Of a DNA stretch of 64,000 nucleotides, positions 16,767-25,246 are shown one piece after another (position 1 is the stretch's first letter; each line of letters opens with the position of its first letter). This stretch comes from JAAZKA01 sp034926225 (GTDB lineage: Bacteria; Bacillota; Clostridia; Oscillospirales; QAMX01): positions 124,001-188,000 of the forward strand of contig JAYFRF010000008.1 in NCBI GenBank assembly GCA_034926225.1, given 5' to 3'. The notes under the pieces were generated by a model. The model saw only the letters and a program-made list of their open reading frames with translations, was not told the DNA's origin and did not search any database. The position numbers were made by a program, and so were the translations under genes.

Positions 16767-18146
16767 ATGAAACAAAAACCCGTCGCATTTGCAAAAAACG
16801 CCGTCTGTATCCTAAGTTGTCTCTGTTTTTTGCTGACTCTTTTACCCACAACCGAAGCCGTTTACAATGAGCTGACCGTCAGCGATTCGCTCGTTGACAT
16901 CGTCAAAAATTACGAGGGCTTTTCCAAATACGCCATCAACGACGGCACCGGATGGTACATCGGCTATGGCTCCAGCTGCGGCCGCTACGAATACCCGAGC
17001 GGCATTACCGAGGAGGAAGCGGATACTCTGCTGCGTTCCATGCTGTCGCTTTGCTCCGACGTCATCAATAACTTTGCGAAAAAGAATAAGCTCACCTTTA
17101 CACAGTCACAATTCGACGCGCTCGCTTGCTTTACCTACAATTTGGGTGATAAGTGGATTCGCAATAACTCATCCCTCGCGCAAGCTTTAAAAGACGGCAT
17201 CGAATCCTATACCGATTTGCAGGTTGTCAACCTCTTCGGTGTTTGGTGTCACTTCGATTCTTCCCCCAGCAAGGGACTTGCCCGCCGCCGTATTGAAGAA
17301 GCCTGCATTTTTCTATATGGCGACTACAGCGGCTCCGAAACCGAGCGTTACACCTACATAACCCTCGCGGCCGACGGCGGTGAGGTTGATACCGACGTCG
17401 TCTTCTATGAAAAGAATGAGCCTTACGGCGCCCTCCCCTATGCGACCAAATCCGGCCACACCCTTTCCGGTTGGAAGACCTCCGATGGCAGCATTCTCGC
17501 CACCACCGACATCGCAACCGGCATTACCTCTGTCAAAGCCGTCTGGGGCGTCGGCTCCGCTCCCTCTACGACAGCCCCACCCGCAACGACCACGCCCGCT
17601 AAAGTGATTACAACCGTCATGTCTACCGCCACCGTCCATCCGGCCGCGACTGCCGGCTCCTTTCATGACGTCTCCTCCGGCGCATGGTACTATCCCTATG
17701 TCCGTGACCTCTCCGCCACCGGTGTTCTCAGCGGCTATCCCGACGGCAGCTTCCGTCCCGACGATCAGGTAACCCTTGGCGCCGCATTAAAGCTCATCCT
17801 CCGTGCGGCGGGCTTTGAAGAAGAGGATCCCATCAACGCCCACTGGGCCAGCGGTTATGCCGCCTTTGCCGTCATGGAAGGCATGGTCTCCGCGTCGGAC
17901 GTTTCCAATCTCAACGGTTCCGCCAGCCGTCTCCTTGTTGCACAGATCGCCGCGCAGTCCATCGGCCTTGAATACTCCTTCGGCAGCACGCCCTTCGTGG
18001 ATACCACGGACGGCTTCGTCATTTCCCTGTATCAGCGCGGCATCATCAGCGGCTTCGACGTCTCCGGCGCCATGTTCTATAAGCCCACCTCGGGCATCAC
18101 CCGAGCGGAAATCTGCGCCATCGTCTGGCGGATCGCGCATATGTAA
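16767..18146 (+). CDS. Secreted GH24 lysozyme with InlB-like repeat and SLH domains
   Basis: 459 residues. The signal peptide spans about 1-32. The GH24 muramidase domain (about 40-185) has YEGFSKYAIND with the acid Glu50 and Asp59, TQSQFDALACFTYNLGD and RRRIEEACIFLYGDY. The usual Thr of the WTIGYG segment is Tyr here (WYIGYG). About 190-255 is a Listeria-Bacteroides/InlB-B type beta-grasp repeat ending SVKAVW. A Thr/Pro/Ala-rich linker leads to three SLH modules (FHDVSSGAWYYPYVRDL; HWASGYAAFAVMEGMV; FVDTTDGFVISLYQRGII) that would anchor it to the cell wall. Likely role: peptidoglycan remodelling or defence at the surface. It is isolated between its own promoter and terminator and has no phage neighbours. 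Confidence 0.88.
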   Translation: MKQKPVAFAKNAVCILSCLCFLLTLLPTTEAVYNELTVSDSLVDIVKNYEGFSKYAINDGTGWYIGYGSSCGRYEYPSGITEEEADTLLRSMLSLCSDVINNFAKKNKLTFTQSQFDALACFTYNLGDKWIRNNSSLAQALKDGIESYTDLQVVNLFGVWCHFDSSPSKGLARRRIEEACIFLYGDYSGSETERYTYITLAADGGEVDTDVVFYEKNEPYGALPYATKSGHTLSGWKTSDGSILATTDIATGITSVKAVWGVGSAPSTTAPPATTTPAKVITTVMSTATVHPAATAGSFHDVSSGAWYYPYVRDLSATGVLSGYPDGSFRPDDQVTLGAALKLILRAAGFEEEDPINAHWASGYAAFAVMEGMVSASDVSNLNGSASRLLVAQIAAQSIGLEYSFGSTPFVDTTDGFVISLYQRGIISGFDVSGAMFYKPTSGITRAEICAIVWRIAHM

Positions 18147-18168
18147 ACTTTATTTTCTCCGTATGGAA

Positions 18169-18196
18169 ACCCCCGGCGATGGCCGGGGGTGTTTTT
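18169..18196 (+). terminator. Terminator of the GH24-SLH gene
   Basis: A 9-bp GC-rich stem (ACCCCCGGC / GCCGGGGGT) with a 4-base loop and GTTTTT behind it. Confidence 0.85.
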
Positions 18197-20168
18197 AATA
18201 TTCGATCTCTACGCAGAGGTTCTGTCCGTTTTCTGTATTACAGTCTACATAATATAGTTCACTTTCACCTGTTACGGTTTTCTGCGTGCCATTTACGCGC
18301 ACACAGGCAGGCATTTTATCCGCATAAAATGCAAACCGTCCTCCGTCGCGCAGCAGCACCACCGTACGGTCGGCAAAGCGCTTCTCATACAGGATCGCGG
18401 CGCCGGGAATGTACTTGCCGGCCAGTCCGATCGGCACAATCCCGCCGCTCCCCGGATAGAACGTATAGAGCCGCACCTCGCCGGGCAACAGCGTAAAGGA
18501 GCATTTCTTCCTGTCTTCCAGTCGTTTTGCTTCCCCTGTGAAATATTCATACGCAATGCACGCCCCAGCCATCTCGGCATCCTCCGCCCCGACGGCACAC
18601 GGCATCGGCTCTTCTCCCTGATACAGATTGAATACGGCGACTACGCCATACCGTCCGAGCCGGTTATAAATCTTCATCGGCACCTTCTCCCGGTATGGGT
18701 CGCGCAGCAGGCAGCCTCTCGATGGCTTGCCGCCATCGTCACAGCGGATGACCCGTCCGTCGGAGAACACCAGCGGCATCAGGACTTTCTCATCCGTATC
18801 CCCTACGCGGTCGCTGACATACACAGGCCCCCCGCTGACGGCGCGCAGCACTGCGTTGCGCACGGAGTCGTTCTGCGACGTCCACCACATATCCCAGTCG
18901 CCGCGGATAAACGCGCTGTGGAAGACCGCGTTGTAGGCATTTTGCAGCGCGTGCTCATGGAAGCCCTGCTGTTCCTCCGGCAGAATGTCGACTTTATGCG
19001 GCAGGTAGTCCATGCTGTTGCGCGATACGGCGGTATAGGATCGATGGAAGACGTTTTCCTCCCGCATGCCCATGCAGTTTAGGACATGACCGTCGAAGAA
19101 AACCGTCCCCGCCGCCTCCGCCGCGGCTCCCAGCTCCTCCGCAACGGAGGCGGGATTGCGTTCGCCCTGATAATACCGGTATGTCGCCCATGACTGCAAG
19201 TCGACTTTGACAAAATCGACGCCCTGTGCCTTTAAGTACGCATACCAGTCCGCAAAGAAGCGATAGGCCTTCGGAAAGGCCGGCGCGGGATAGTACTCTC
19301 CTTCTTGATTCCGTACAAGATGATCCCCATACGCGCCGATCAGCGGACTATCGGGGTGGATGCCGTTATAAAACGCCGATAACGCGTGCCATACGCCGAG
19401 CCAGCGCAGTCCATACTCCCGCGCAAGCGTATCCTTCATCGACGCAAACCCCTGCGGGAACTTCTCTCGGTCGGCTTCCATCACGTACAGCTTTTCCTCG
19501 CGCAGACTCTGCCAGCCGTCGTCAAGGATTACCCAGCGCGCCGGCACCCTCTTATCGTAAAACTCTTGAAACTTCTCCGTTACGACACTCTCTTTTAGGT
19601 TGCGGTAGCAGGCGTCCCAGGTACACCAGCCCAGATACTCAAACATTTCCGGGTACCTGCGCCGCTCCACAGGCACGGCATCCGGGGAAACCTCCTTCGT
19701 CGCCGCGCGGACGGCTTTATCCGCCAGTACATACGGGTTATCCCCCGCCGCCATGACGAGCATCAGCTGTTCGCCCTCCGCCGCACATTCAAACGCCGCG
19801 CAGGTCTCGCCCTTCCCCTCTCCCCGCAGGAAGACGTTTGCCTTATCGGATACCGGCAACAGCACGCACCAGGTATCCCGTTCCCGCCAAAGAAGCGACT
19901 GGGTCAGCGCCGGAATCTCGCCGAAATCGCGGCCGAACCACGGTCTTTGCCAGCAGTCCAGAATGCAGTAATTCGCCATCGCGCCTTCTACGCTGTCCTC
20001 CGCCGTGAAGCGGAAGCTGTTTTCGGGATCGATTTTCTTCGCCCGGATATATAAAAGCCCGTTTTCGGGTGTAACTAGTATGTTTTCCGGGTCATATTCG
20101 CATCGCAGCATCCGGCGTCCGCCGGCTAAGATGACAGACCCATCGCTGTATTTACGGATTGAGAACAA
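18195..20168 (-). CDS. Sip1/raffinose-synthase type alpha-galactosidase-like protein
   Basis: 657 residues, cytoplasmic. The start is TTG at 20168: a strong GGGAGGGG site sits six bases upstream, and the promoter at 20197-20225 rules out the longer in-frame reading. A beta-sandwich N-terminus precedes a TIM barrel with GWCTWDACY (about 180-188), WVILDDGWQS (about 212-221), FVKVDLQS with the likely nucleophile Asp at about 323, and RGDWDMWW with a candidate acid/base Asp at about 424-426. This matches the Sip1/raffinose-synthase relatives of GH36, which hydrolyse or transfer alpha-galactosyl groups. It is a single-gene unit; an intracellular oligosaccharide substrate is likely but unproven. 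Confidence 0.85.
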   Translation of the reverse strand: MFSIRKYSDGSVILAGGRRMLRCEYDPENILVTPENGLLYIRAKKIDPENSFRFTAEDSVEGAMANYCILDCWQRPWFGRDFGEIPALTQSLLWRERDTWCVLLPVSDKANVFLRGEGKGETCAAFECAAEGEQLMLVMAAGDNPYVLADKAVRAATKEVSPDAVPVERRRYPEMFEYLGWCTWDACYRNLKESVVTEKFQEFYDKRVPARWVILDDGWQSLREEKLYVMEADREKFPQGFASMKDTLAREYGLRWLGVWHALSAFYNGIHPDSPLIGAYGDHLVRNQEGEYYPAPAFPKAYRFFADWYAYLKAQGVDFVKVDLQSWATYRYYQGERNPASVAEELGAAAEAAGTVFFDGHVLNCMGMREENVFHRSYTAVSRNSMDYLPHKVDILPEEQQGFHEHALQNAYNAVFHSAFIRGDWDMWWTSQNDSVRNAVLRAVSGGPVYVSDRVGDTDEKVLMPLVFSDGRVIRCDDGGKPSRGCLLRDPYREKVPMKIYNRLGRYGVVAVFNLYQGEEPMPCAVGAEDAEMAGACIAYEYFTGEAKRLEDRKKCSFTLLPGEVRLYTFYPGSGGIVPIGLAGKYIPGAAILYEKRFADRTVVLLRDGGRFAFYADKMPACVRVNGTQKTVTGESELYYVDCNTENGQNLCVEIEY

Positions 20169-20196
20169 TAAAATCCCCTCCCTTGTACCTGTCGCG

Positions 20197-20225
20197 ATTA
20201 TACCATGGATTTTCCTCATCGGCAA
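20197..20225 (-). promoter_or_regulatory. Promoter of the Sip1-type gene
   Basis: On the minus strand TTGCCG (20220-20225), a 17-bp spacer, then TATAAT (20197-20202) with an upstream TGG. It fixes the start codon as the downstream TTG. Confidence 0.75.
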
Positions 20226-20235
20226 GGGTTTTTAT

Positions 20236-20271
20236 TTAAAAAGGAGCCGTCCATGTTCCGGACAGCTCCTT
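20236..20271 (-). terminator. Terminator of the hrcA-grpE-dnaK-dnaJ operon
   Basis: On the minus strand AAGGAGC / GCTCCTT outer stem (20241-20247 / 20265-20271) with an inner GTCC/GGAC pairing, followed by a run of T residues. It lies 15 bp past the dnaJ stop. Confidence 0.8.
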
Positions 20272-20285
20272 ACATTATATATGCG

Positions 20286-21446
20286 TCAAGAAAACAAATC
20301 ACGCACCTTGCGCATAAAGCTTTTAGTTTCCTCGGTATGATTTTCCGGCGACAGCGCGTGGTCAAACGACCGCAGCAGATCCTTCTGCTGACGGTTTAAG
20401 TTCTTCGGCACCTCGATGTTGACCGTTACGAAATGATCGCCGCGACCTCTGCCATCGGGACGCTTGATCCCCTTACCGCGCAGACGGAAGATCGTACCGG
20501 TCTGCGTTCCTTCCGGAACCGTATACTTTACTTTGCCGTCGATCGTCATAACCTCGATCTCCGCGCCGAGTGTCGCATCCACGAAGGAAATCGGCACATC
20601 ACAGAGCACATCCGAGCCCTGTCGCGTAAACAGCGGATGGGGACGGATGCTGACCACTACGTACAGGTCCCCTGCCGGTCCGCCGTTTACACCGGAGTTG
20701 CCCTGTCCGCGGAGCTGGATCGGCTGATTGTCGTCGATACCCTCGGGGATAGTGACCTCTATACGGCGATGGCGGCGTGTCATGCCCTGTCCGTGACAGG
20801 TCTTACACGGGCTTTTGAGGACCTTGCCCGTACCGCGGCAGTTCTGACACGGCGACGAGCTTTGGAACATGCCAAGCGGCGTACGCTGCGTCGTTTTCAC
20901 AGAGCCGGTACCGTGGCAGACAGGGCAGGTTTCCGCCGTTGTCCCGCGTTCAGCGCCGGTGCCGTTGCAGTCCTCGCACTTTTCGATACGATCGATTTCG
21001 ATGGACTTCGTGCAGCCGAAGGCGGCTTCCTCAAAGGACAGCATCACGCCGATCTTCAGGGAATCGCCACGCTGCGGCGCATTCCGTCTGGCGGACGAGG
21101 TTCCGCCGCCGCCGAAGAAGCTGTCGAAGATATCGCCGAGGTCGATGCCGCCGCCGAAACCGGACGCATCGAAGCCGCCGAAGCCGCCGCCGTACGCGTT
21201 TCCCGCGCCGTAGTTCGGATCGATGCCGGCGTGACCAAAACGATCGTATTTCTGCTTCTTATCGGCGTCCGACAGCACCTCATAGGCCTCGCTGACCTCT
21301 TTAAACTTCGCTTCCGCTTCCTGATTACCGGGATTTAAGTCCGGATGATACTGCTTGGCAAGCTTACGGTATGCCTTTTTTATCTCATCGTCCGACGCGC
21401 CCTTTGACACGCCGAGCACTTCATAATAATCGCGTTTTTCTGCCAT
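20286..21446 (-). CDS. dnaJ: Chaperone protein DnaJ
   Basis: 386 residues. J domain with HPD at 34-36, then a Gly/Phe-rich linker. Four zinc-finger repeats follow (CEDCNGTG, CPVCHGTG, CQNCRGTG, CKTCHGQG), then the two beta-sandwich client domains. DnaJ delivers unfolded clients to DnaK and stimulates its ATPase. It is last in hrcA-grpE-dnaK-dnaJ and is separated from dnaK by a 14-bp stem hairpin that may set its relative level. Complete, with no missing ligand. Confidence 0.97.
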   Translation of the reverse strand: MAEKRDYYEVLGVSKGASDDEIKKAYRKLAKQYHPDLNPGNQEAEAKFKEVSEAYEVLSDADKKQKYDRFGHAGIDPNYGAGNAYGGGFGGFDASGFGGGIDLGDIFDSFFGGGGTSSARRNAPQRGDSLKIGVMLSFEEAAFGCTKSIEIDRIEKCEDCNGTGAERGTTAETCPVCHGTGSVKTTQRTPLGMFQSSSPCQNCRGTGKVLKSPCKTCHGQGMTRRHRRIEVTIPEGIDDNQPIQLRGQGNSGVNGGPAGDLYVVVSIRPHPLFTRQGSDVLCDVPISFVDATLGAEIEVMTIDGKVKYTVPEGTQTGTIFRLRGKGIKRPDGRGRGDHFVTVNIEVPKNLNRQQKDLLRSFDHALSPENHTEETKSFMRKVRDLFS

Positions 21447-21470
21447 ACGTTATATCCTCCGCATACGCCA

Positions 21471-21505
21471 TTTTGCCATGGAATATGGTAGATTCCATGG
21501 CAAAA
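21471..21505 (-). other. Intra-operon hairpin between dnaK and dnaJ
   Basis: A 14-bp perfect stem (TTTTGCCATGGAAT, 21471-21484 / 21492-21505) with a 7-base loop, just ahead of the dnaJ ribosome binding site. It has no U-run on the minus strand beyond the stem, so it looks more like an mRNA processing or stability element than a full terminator. Confidence 0.55.
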
Positions 21506-21540
21506 CAGGTATCTCACATGTTCGCTGGGGGATTTGCTGC

Positions 21541-23421
21541 TTATTTCTTATCGTCGTCGTCCACCACACGGTAGTCGGCGTCATAATATTCCTGTCCGTT
21601 TGCGCCACCGGCATTCCCGGGGTTTGCGCCGCCGGCATTGTTCTGATCGTAGCCCGCGTAGTCCTGATTGCCGGGCTGACCCTGCGGGTTTGCGCCCTGA
21701 TACATCTTCGTGGACAGCTCATACATCTTCTTCTCGAGCGCTTCTGTCTGCGTCTTGATCGCCGCGAAATCATTACCCTTGGCGACATTCTTCAGCGCAT
21801 CGATTTCGTTCTGCAAAGCCGCCTTATCGTCGGCCGTGAACTTATCGCCCGCATCTGCGATCAGCTTCTCGCACTGGTAGACGAGCTGATCCGCATGGTT
21901 CTTTGTATCGATTTCCTCACGATGCTTCTTATCTTCCGCCGCATACTGCGCGGCGTCCTTGACGGCGCGGTCGATATCATCCTTGGAGAGGTTCGAGGAC
22001 GCGGTGATCGTGATCTTTTGCTCACGGCCGGTACCGAGATCCTTCGCGGAGACGTTGACAATGCCGTTGGCATCGATATCGAAGGTGACTTCGATCTGCG
22101 GCACACCGCGGGGCGCGGCGGGGATGCCGTCGAGGGTGAAGCGTCCGAGGGTTTTATTGTAAGCCGCCATCTCACGCTCTCCCTGGAGGACGTGGATTTC
22201 GACGGTGCTCTGACCGTCGGCGGCGGTGGAGAAGACCTGCGATTTCTTGGTCGGGATAGTGGTGTTGCGCTCGATCAGCTTCGTAAACACGCCGCCGAGG
22301 GTCTCAAGACCGAGGGACAGAGGCGTCACGTCGAGCAGCAAAACGTCCTTGACGTCGCCCGCGAGCACACCACCCTGAATCGCGGCGCCGGCCGCGACGC
22401 ATTCGTCGGGGTTGATGCCCTTGAAGGGTTCCTTGCTGGTGAAGCTCTTGACGGCATCTTGCACGGCGGGGATACGGGTCGAGCCGCCGACGAGCAGCAC
22501 CTTTTCGAGGTCCGCGGGCTTGAGTCCGGCATCGGACATCGCGCGCTTGACCGGGCCCATCGTATTTTCGACGAGGTCGGCGGTCAGCTCATTGAACTTC
22601 GCGCGGGTAAGCGTCAGCTCCAAGTGCTTCGGGCCGGTTGCGTCGGCGGTGATATACGGCAGGTTGATCGAGGTTGAGGTCATTCCGGACAGCTCGATCT
22701 TCGCCTTCTCAGCCGCTTCTTTCAAGCGCTGCATCGCCATACGGTCGGAGCGGAGATCCACGCCGTTGGTCTTCTTGAATTCCTCCGCCATCCAGTTCAT
22801 GACGCGCTCGTCGAAGTCATCGCCGCCGAGACGGTTGTTGCCGGCGGTCGCGAGCACTTCCAGAACGCCGTCGCCGATTTCCAGGATGGAGACATCGAAC
22901 GTACCGCCGCCGAGGTCATAGACCATGATCTTCTGATCGTGTTCTTTATCGACGCCGTAAGCAAGAGCCGCCGCCGTCGGTTCGTTGATGATACGCATGA
23001 CCTCCATACCGGCGATCTTACCGGCATCCTTGGTCGCCTGACGCTGAGCGTCGGTGAAGTACGCGGGAACGGTGATGACGGCCTGGGTGACTTTATCGCC
23101 GAGGTAGGCTTCCGCATCCGCTTTCAACTTCATCAGGATCATCGCGGAGATTTCCTGCGGGGAGTAAGCCTTGCCGTCGATCGTGACCTTATGGGCGGTG
23201 CCCATCTCACGCTTGATCGAGGAAACGGTACGGTCGGGGTTTGTAATCGCCTGCCGTTTGGCAACCTGACCGACCATACGCTCGCCGGTCTTGGAGAATG
23301 CGACAACGGACGGGGTAGTGCGCATGCCTTCGGCATTCGCGATGATAACAGGCTCGCCGCCTTCCATCACGGCGACACAGGAGTTCGTAGTACCGAGGTC
23401 AATACCAATAATCTTAGACAT
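21541..23421 (-). CDS. dnaK: Chaperone protein DnaK (Hsp70)
   Basis: 626 residues from the ATG at 23421 (AAAGGATG upstream); MSKIIGIDLGTTNSCVAV begins the ATPase domain. Later phosphate-loop segments include DLGGGTFDVSI and VGGSTRIPAV. The LLLDVTPLSLGLET linker leads to the substrate-binding domain, then a helical lid and a Gly/Asn/Gln-rich tail ending in an acidic VVDDDDKK, the usual C-terminus. Complete and typical of Gram-positive DnaK. Controlled with grpE and hrcA from the CIRCE-bearing promoter at 25133-25192. Confidence 0.98.
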   Translation of the reverse strand: MSKIIGIDLGTTNSCVAVMEGGEPVIIANAEGMRTTPSVVAFSKTGERMVGQVAKRQAITNPDRTVSSIKREMGTAHKVTIDGKAYSPQEISAMILMKLKADAEAYLGDKVTQAVITVPAYFTDAQRQATKDAGKIAGMEVMRIINEPTAAALAYGVDKEHDQKIMVYDLGGGTFDVSILEIGDGVLEVLATAGNNRLGGDDFDERVMNWMAEEFKKTNGVDLRSDRMAMQRLKEAAEKAKIELSGMTSTSINLPYITADATGPKHLELTLTRAKFNELTADLVENTMGPVKRAMSDAGLKPADLEKVLLVGGSTRIPAVQDAVKSFTSKEPFKGINPDECVAAGAAIQGGVLAGDVKDVLLLDVTPLSLGLETLGGVFTKLIERNTTIPTKKSQVFSTAADGQSTVEIHVLQGEREMAAYNKTLGRFTLDGIPAAPRGVPQIEVTFDIDANGIVNVSAKDLGTGREQKITITASSNLSKDDIDRAVKDAAQYAAEDKKHREEIDTKNHADQLVYQCEKLIADAGDKFTADDKAALQNEIDALKNVAKGNDFAAIKTQTEALEKKMYELSTKMYQGANPQGQPGNQDYAGYDQNNAGGANPGNAGGANGQEYYDADYRVVDDDDKK

Positions 23422-23487
23422 ATTCAAAGCATCCTTTCAAAAAGCATACATTCTATGATAAAAACGCTTATTTGCTTGCGATAAGCG

Positions 23488-24060
23488 TCAGTTTGCGACC
23501 TTTACCATCGCGTGACGAACGACTTTGTCATTCATCGAAAAGCCCTTCTGGAACACCTCGACAATCGTATTGTCGTCTACGCCTTCCTGTTCTACATGCA
23601 TGACGGCGTTGTGCTTCTCCGGGTCAAACTGCTCACCCTGCGCCGGGATTTCCGTTACCCGGAGCTTCTCCAAGCAGTCGTAAAACTGCTTGGCGGTCAT
23701 CTCGACGCCCTTTTTAAAGGCATCATCCTGCGTCTCAACAGCAAGCGCACGCTCGAGGTTATCTAGCACCGGCAGCATCGCCGCAACGATCGTCAAAGCG
23801 GCGTCGCCGTAGACGCTTTCCCGTTCACGGGCGCTGCGCTTTCGGAAGTTATCGTACTCGGCAAGCATCCGGCGGTATTGATCCTCCGTATCGGCAAGCG
23901 CCGATTCAAGCTTCTTTTTCTCATCGGTCAGCTTTCGCAATTCATCGGACTCCTTTGCTTCAGTTTCCGGAGGCTTCACATCCGTAATAACCTCTTTTTC
24001 CGGCTTTTCAACCATTCCCTCCGGCGTTTTCTCGCACGGATTCCTGTTTTCGTTATCCAT
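23488..24060 (-). CDS. grpE: Nucleotide exchange factor GrpE
   Basis: 190 residues. A charged, disordered N-terminus is followed by the long dimer coiled coil (RRMLAEYDNFRKRSARERE), the four-helix region and the C-terminal beta domain (GEQFDPEKHNAVMHVEQEG, then VVRHAMVKVAN). It speeds ADP release from DnaK. Its start overlaps the end of hrcA by 8 bp, so the two are translationally coupled. Confidence 0.96.
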   Translation of the reverse strand: MDNENRNPCEKTPEGMVEKPEKEVITDVKPPETEAKESDELRKLTDEKKKLESALADTEDQYRRMLAEYDNFRKRSARERESVYGDAALTIVAAMLPVLDNLERALAVETQDDAFKKGVEMTAKQFYDCLEKLRVTEIPAQGEQFDPEKHNAVMHVEQEGVDDNTIVEVFQKGFSMNDKVVRHAMVKVAN

Positions 24061-25105
24061 TACGGTTCTCCATCCCCTGTTGTTCTGTCAGCATGCGCGT
24101 GAGCCCCTCGGAAAACTTTTCGAGCCTTGCGCATACCTTCGCGTAATCCATTCTCGTCGGCCCTATGATGCCGATGAGACCCTTTGCTCCATGCGCCGCT
24201 TCATAGGCCGATACAACGACCGATGCGTCGCAGAGCGGTTCCACACCGTTCTCCGTGCCGATTGAAATACGCAGCGTCTCACCCGGTTGCGGCGTCGGAA
24301 GCTTCGCCAGCGTTTCTCTGTTGGATAAGCATTCCAAAAGCGCCCTTGCCCGATCTACGTCGCGGTACTCGGGGTATTGCAACAGCTGTGCCGCGCCGGC
24401 AAGGTATAGGTCGCGGTTCAAAATCCTGTTTAACACATCCGCGGCAAAGTCGATCGCCGCCACAAGCAGCTCCGAAATCTCCGCGCCGGTTTCAACCTCC
24501 GCACGCGCGATTCTGTCGCCGTTCATATCCCCCAGCGGGATGTTTGTAAAGTAATTGTTCAATGCCCGGTTTGCCGCGGCTACCTCAAACTCGGACAGCG
24601 GAATGTTTAAGCGGCATATGCGGTTTTTGATCTGATCCGAGCTTGTGACCAGCACCAAGACCACCGTCGTCTTCTCAACGGCAATGACCTCGAAGCGCCG
24701 TACACTTTCCGTTTCCGCCGCCGGCGTCAGCGCGATCGCCGTGTGATGCGTCAGCTCCGACACCATTTTTCCCGCTTCGTTGATCAACCGATCCAACTCG
24801 CGCATTCGCAGTCCCAAGGCGAGCTGAACCTCCGTCATATCCTGCGCCGTTAACTGGTAACGGCTCATCAATTCGTCTACATATAACCGATACGCCGCAT
24901 GGGACGGGATCCGTCCCGCCGACGTGTGCGGCTGTTCAAGATACCCGAGGTTTTCTAGCTCCGACATCTCGTTACGCACCGTCGCCGATGATACCGGCGT
25001 CGTTAAGCGTACCGCGATGGCCTTCGACCCCACGGGCTCCGCCGTCTGGATGTAGTCATCCACCACGGCTTTCAATATCTGTTTTTTTCGATCGCTCAGC
25101 TTCAC
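24053..25105 (-). CDS. hrcA: Heat-inducible repressor HrcA
   Basis: 350 residues. The N-terminal winged helix (LSDRKKQILKAVVDDYIQTAEPVGSKAI, then VSSATVRNEMSELENLGYLEQPHTSAGRIPS) is diagnostic. The rest is the GAF-like and dimer domain. HrcA binds CIRCE inverted repeats and needs GroEL to stay folded. Two CIRCE elements lie in this window, ahead of hrcA itself and ahead of groES, so both chaperone operons should be under its control. Confidence 0.97.
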   Translation of the reverse strand: MKLSDRKKQILKAVVDDYIQTAEPVGSKAIAVRLTTPVSSATVRNEMSELENLGYLEQPHTSAGRIPSHAAYRLYVDELMSRYQLTAQDMTEVQLALGLRMRELDRLINEAGKMVSELTHHTAIALTPAAETESVRRFEVIAVEKTTVVLVLVTSSDQIKNRICRLNIPLSEFEVAAANRALNNYFTNIPLGDMNGDRIARAEVETGAEISELLVAAIDFAADVLNRILNRDLYLAGAAQLLQYPEYRDVDRARALLECLSNRETLAKLPTPQPGETLRISIGTENGVEPLCDASVVVSAYEAAHGAKGLIGIIGPTRMDYAKVCARLEKFSEGLTRMLTEQQGMENRNG

Positions 25106-25132
25106 GCGAACGGACCTCCTTTCCCGGACGCG

Positions 25133-25159
25133 TTAGCACTCTAATCTATCGAGTGCTAG
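25133..25159. promoter_or_regulatory. CIRCE operator of the hrcA operon
   Basis: TTAGCACTC, nine bases, GAGTGCTAG: one mismatch from the perfect TTAGCACTC-N9-GAGTGCTAA element. It lies between the promoter and the hrcA ribosome binding site, covering the transcript start. Confidence 0.95.
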
Positions 25160-25163
25160 CAAT

Positions 25164-25192
25164 AGATTACCACGAGTGCGCGCGTTTGTCAA
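25164..25192 (-). promoter_or_regulatory. Promoter of hrcA-grpE-dnaK-dnaJ
   Basis: On the minus strand TTGACA (25187-25192), a 17-bp spacer, TAATCT (25164-25169), immediately upstream of CIRCE. Confidence 0.85.
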
Positions 25193-25246
25193 ATGGTATT
25201 TATACGAAATTTTCTTATTTTATGGAATCCTATTTATGCATTTTTA

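Noticed and set aside
16767..18146. Prophage remnant because of a lysozyme of phage type
   Set aside because: No holin, integrase, structural genes or attachment sites. SLH anchors and a signal peptide make it a host surface protein.
21478..22677. Long open frame (about 399 codons) antisense to dnaK
   Set aside because: Low-complexity, Arg/Gly-rich translation that mirrors the complement of a conserved gene. It has no ribosome binding site or family match; GC-rich coding DNA produces such shadows.
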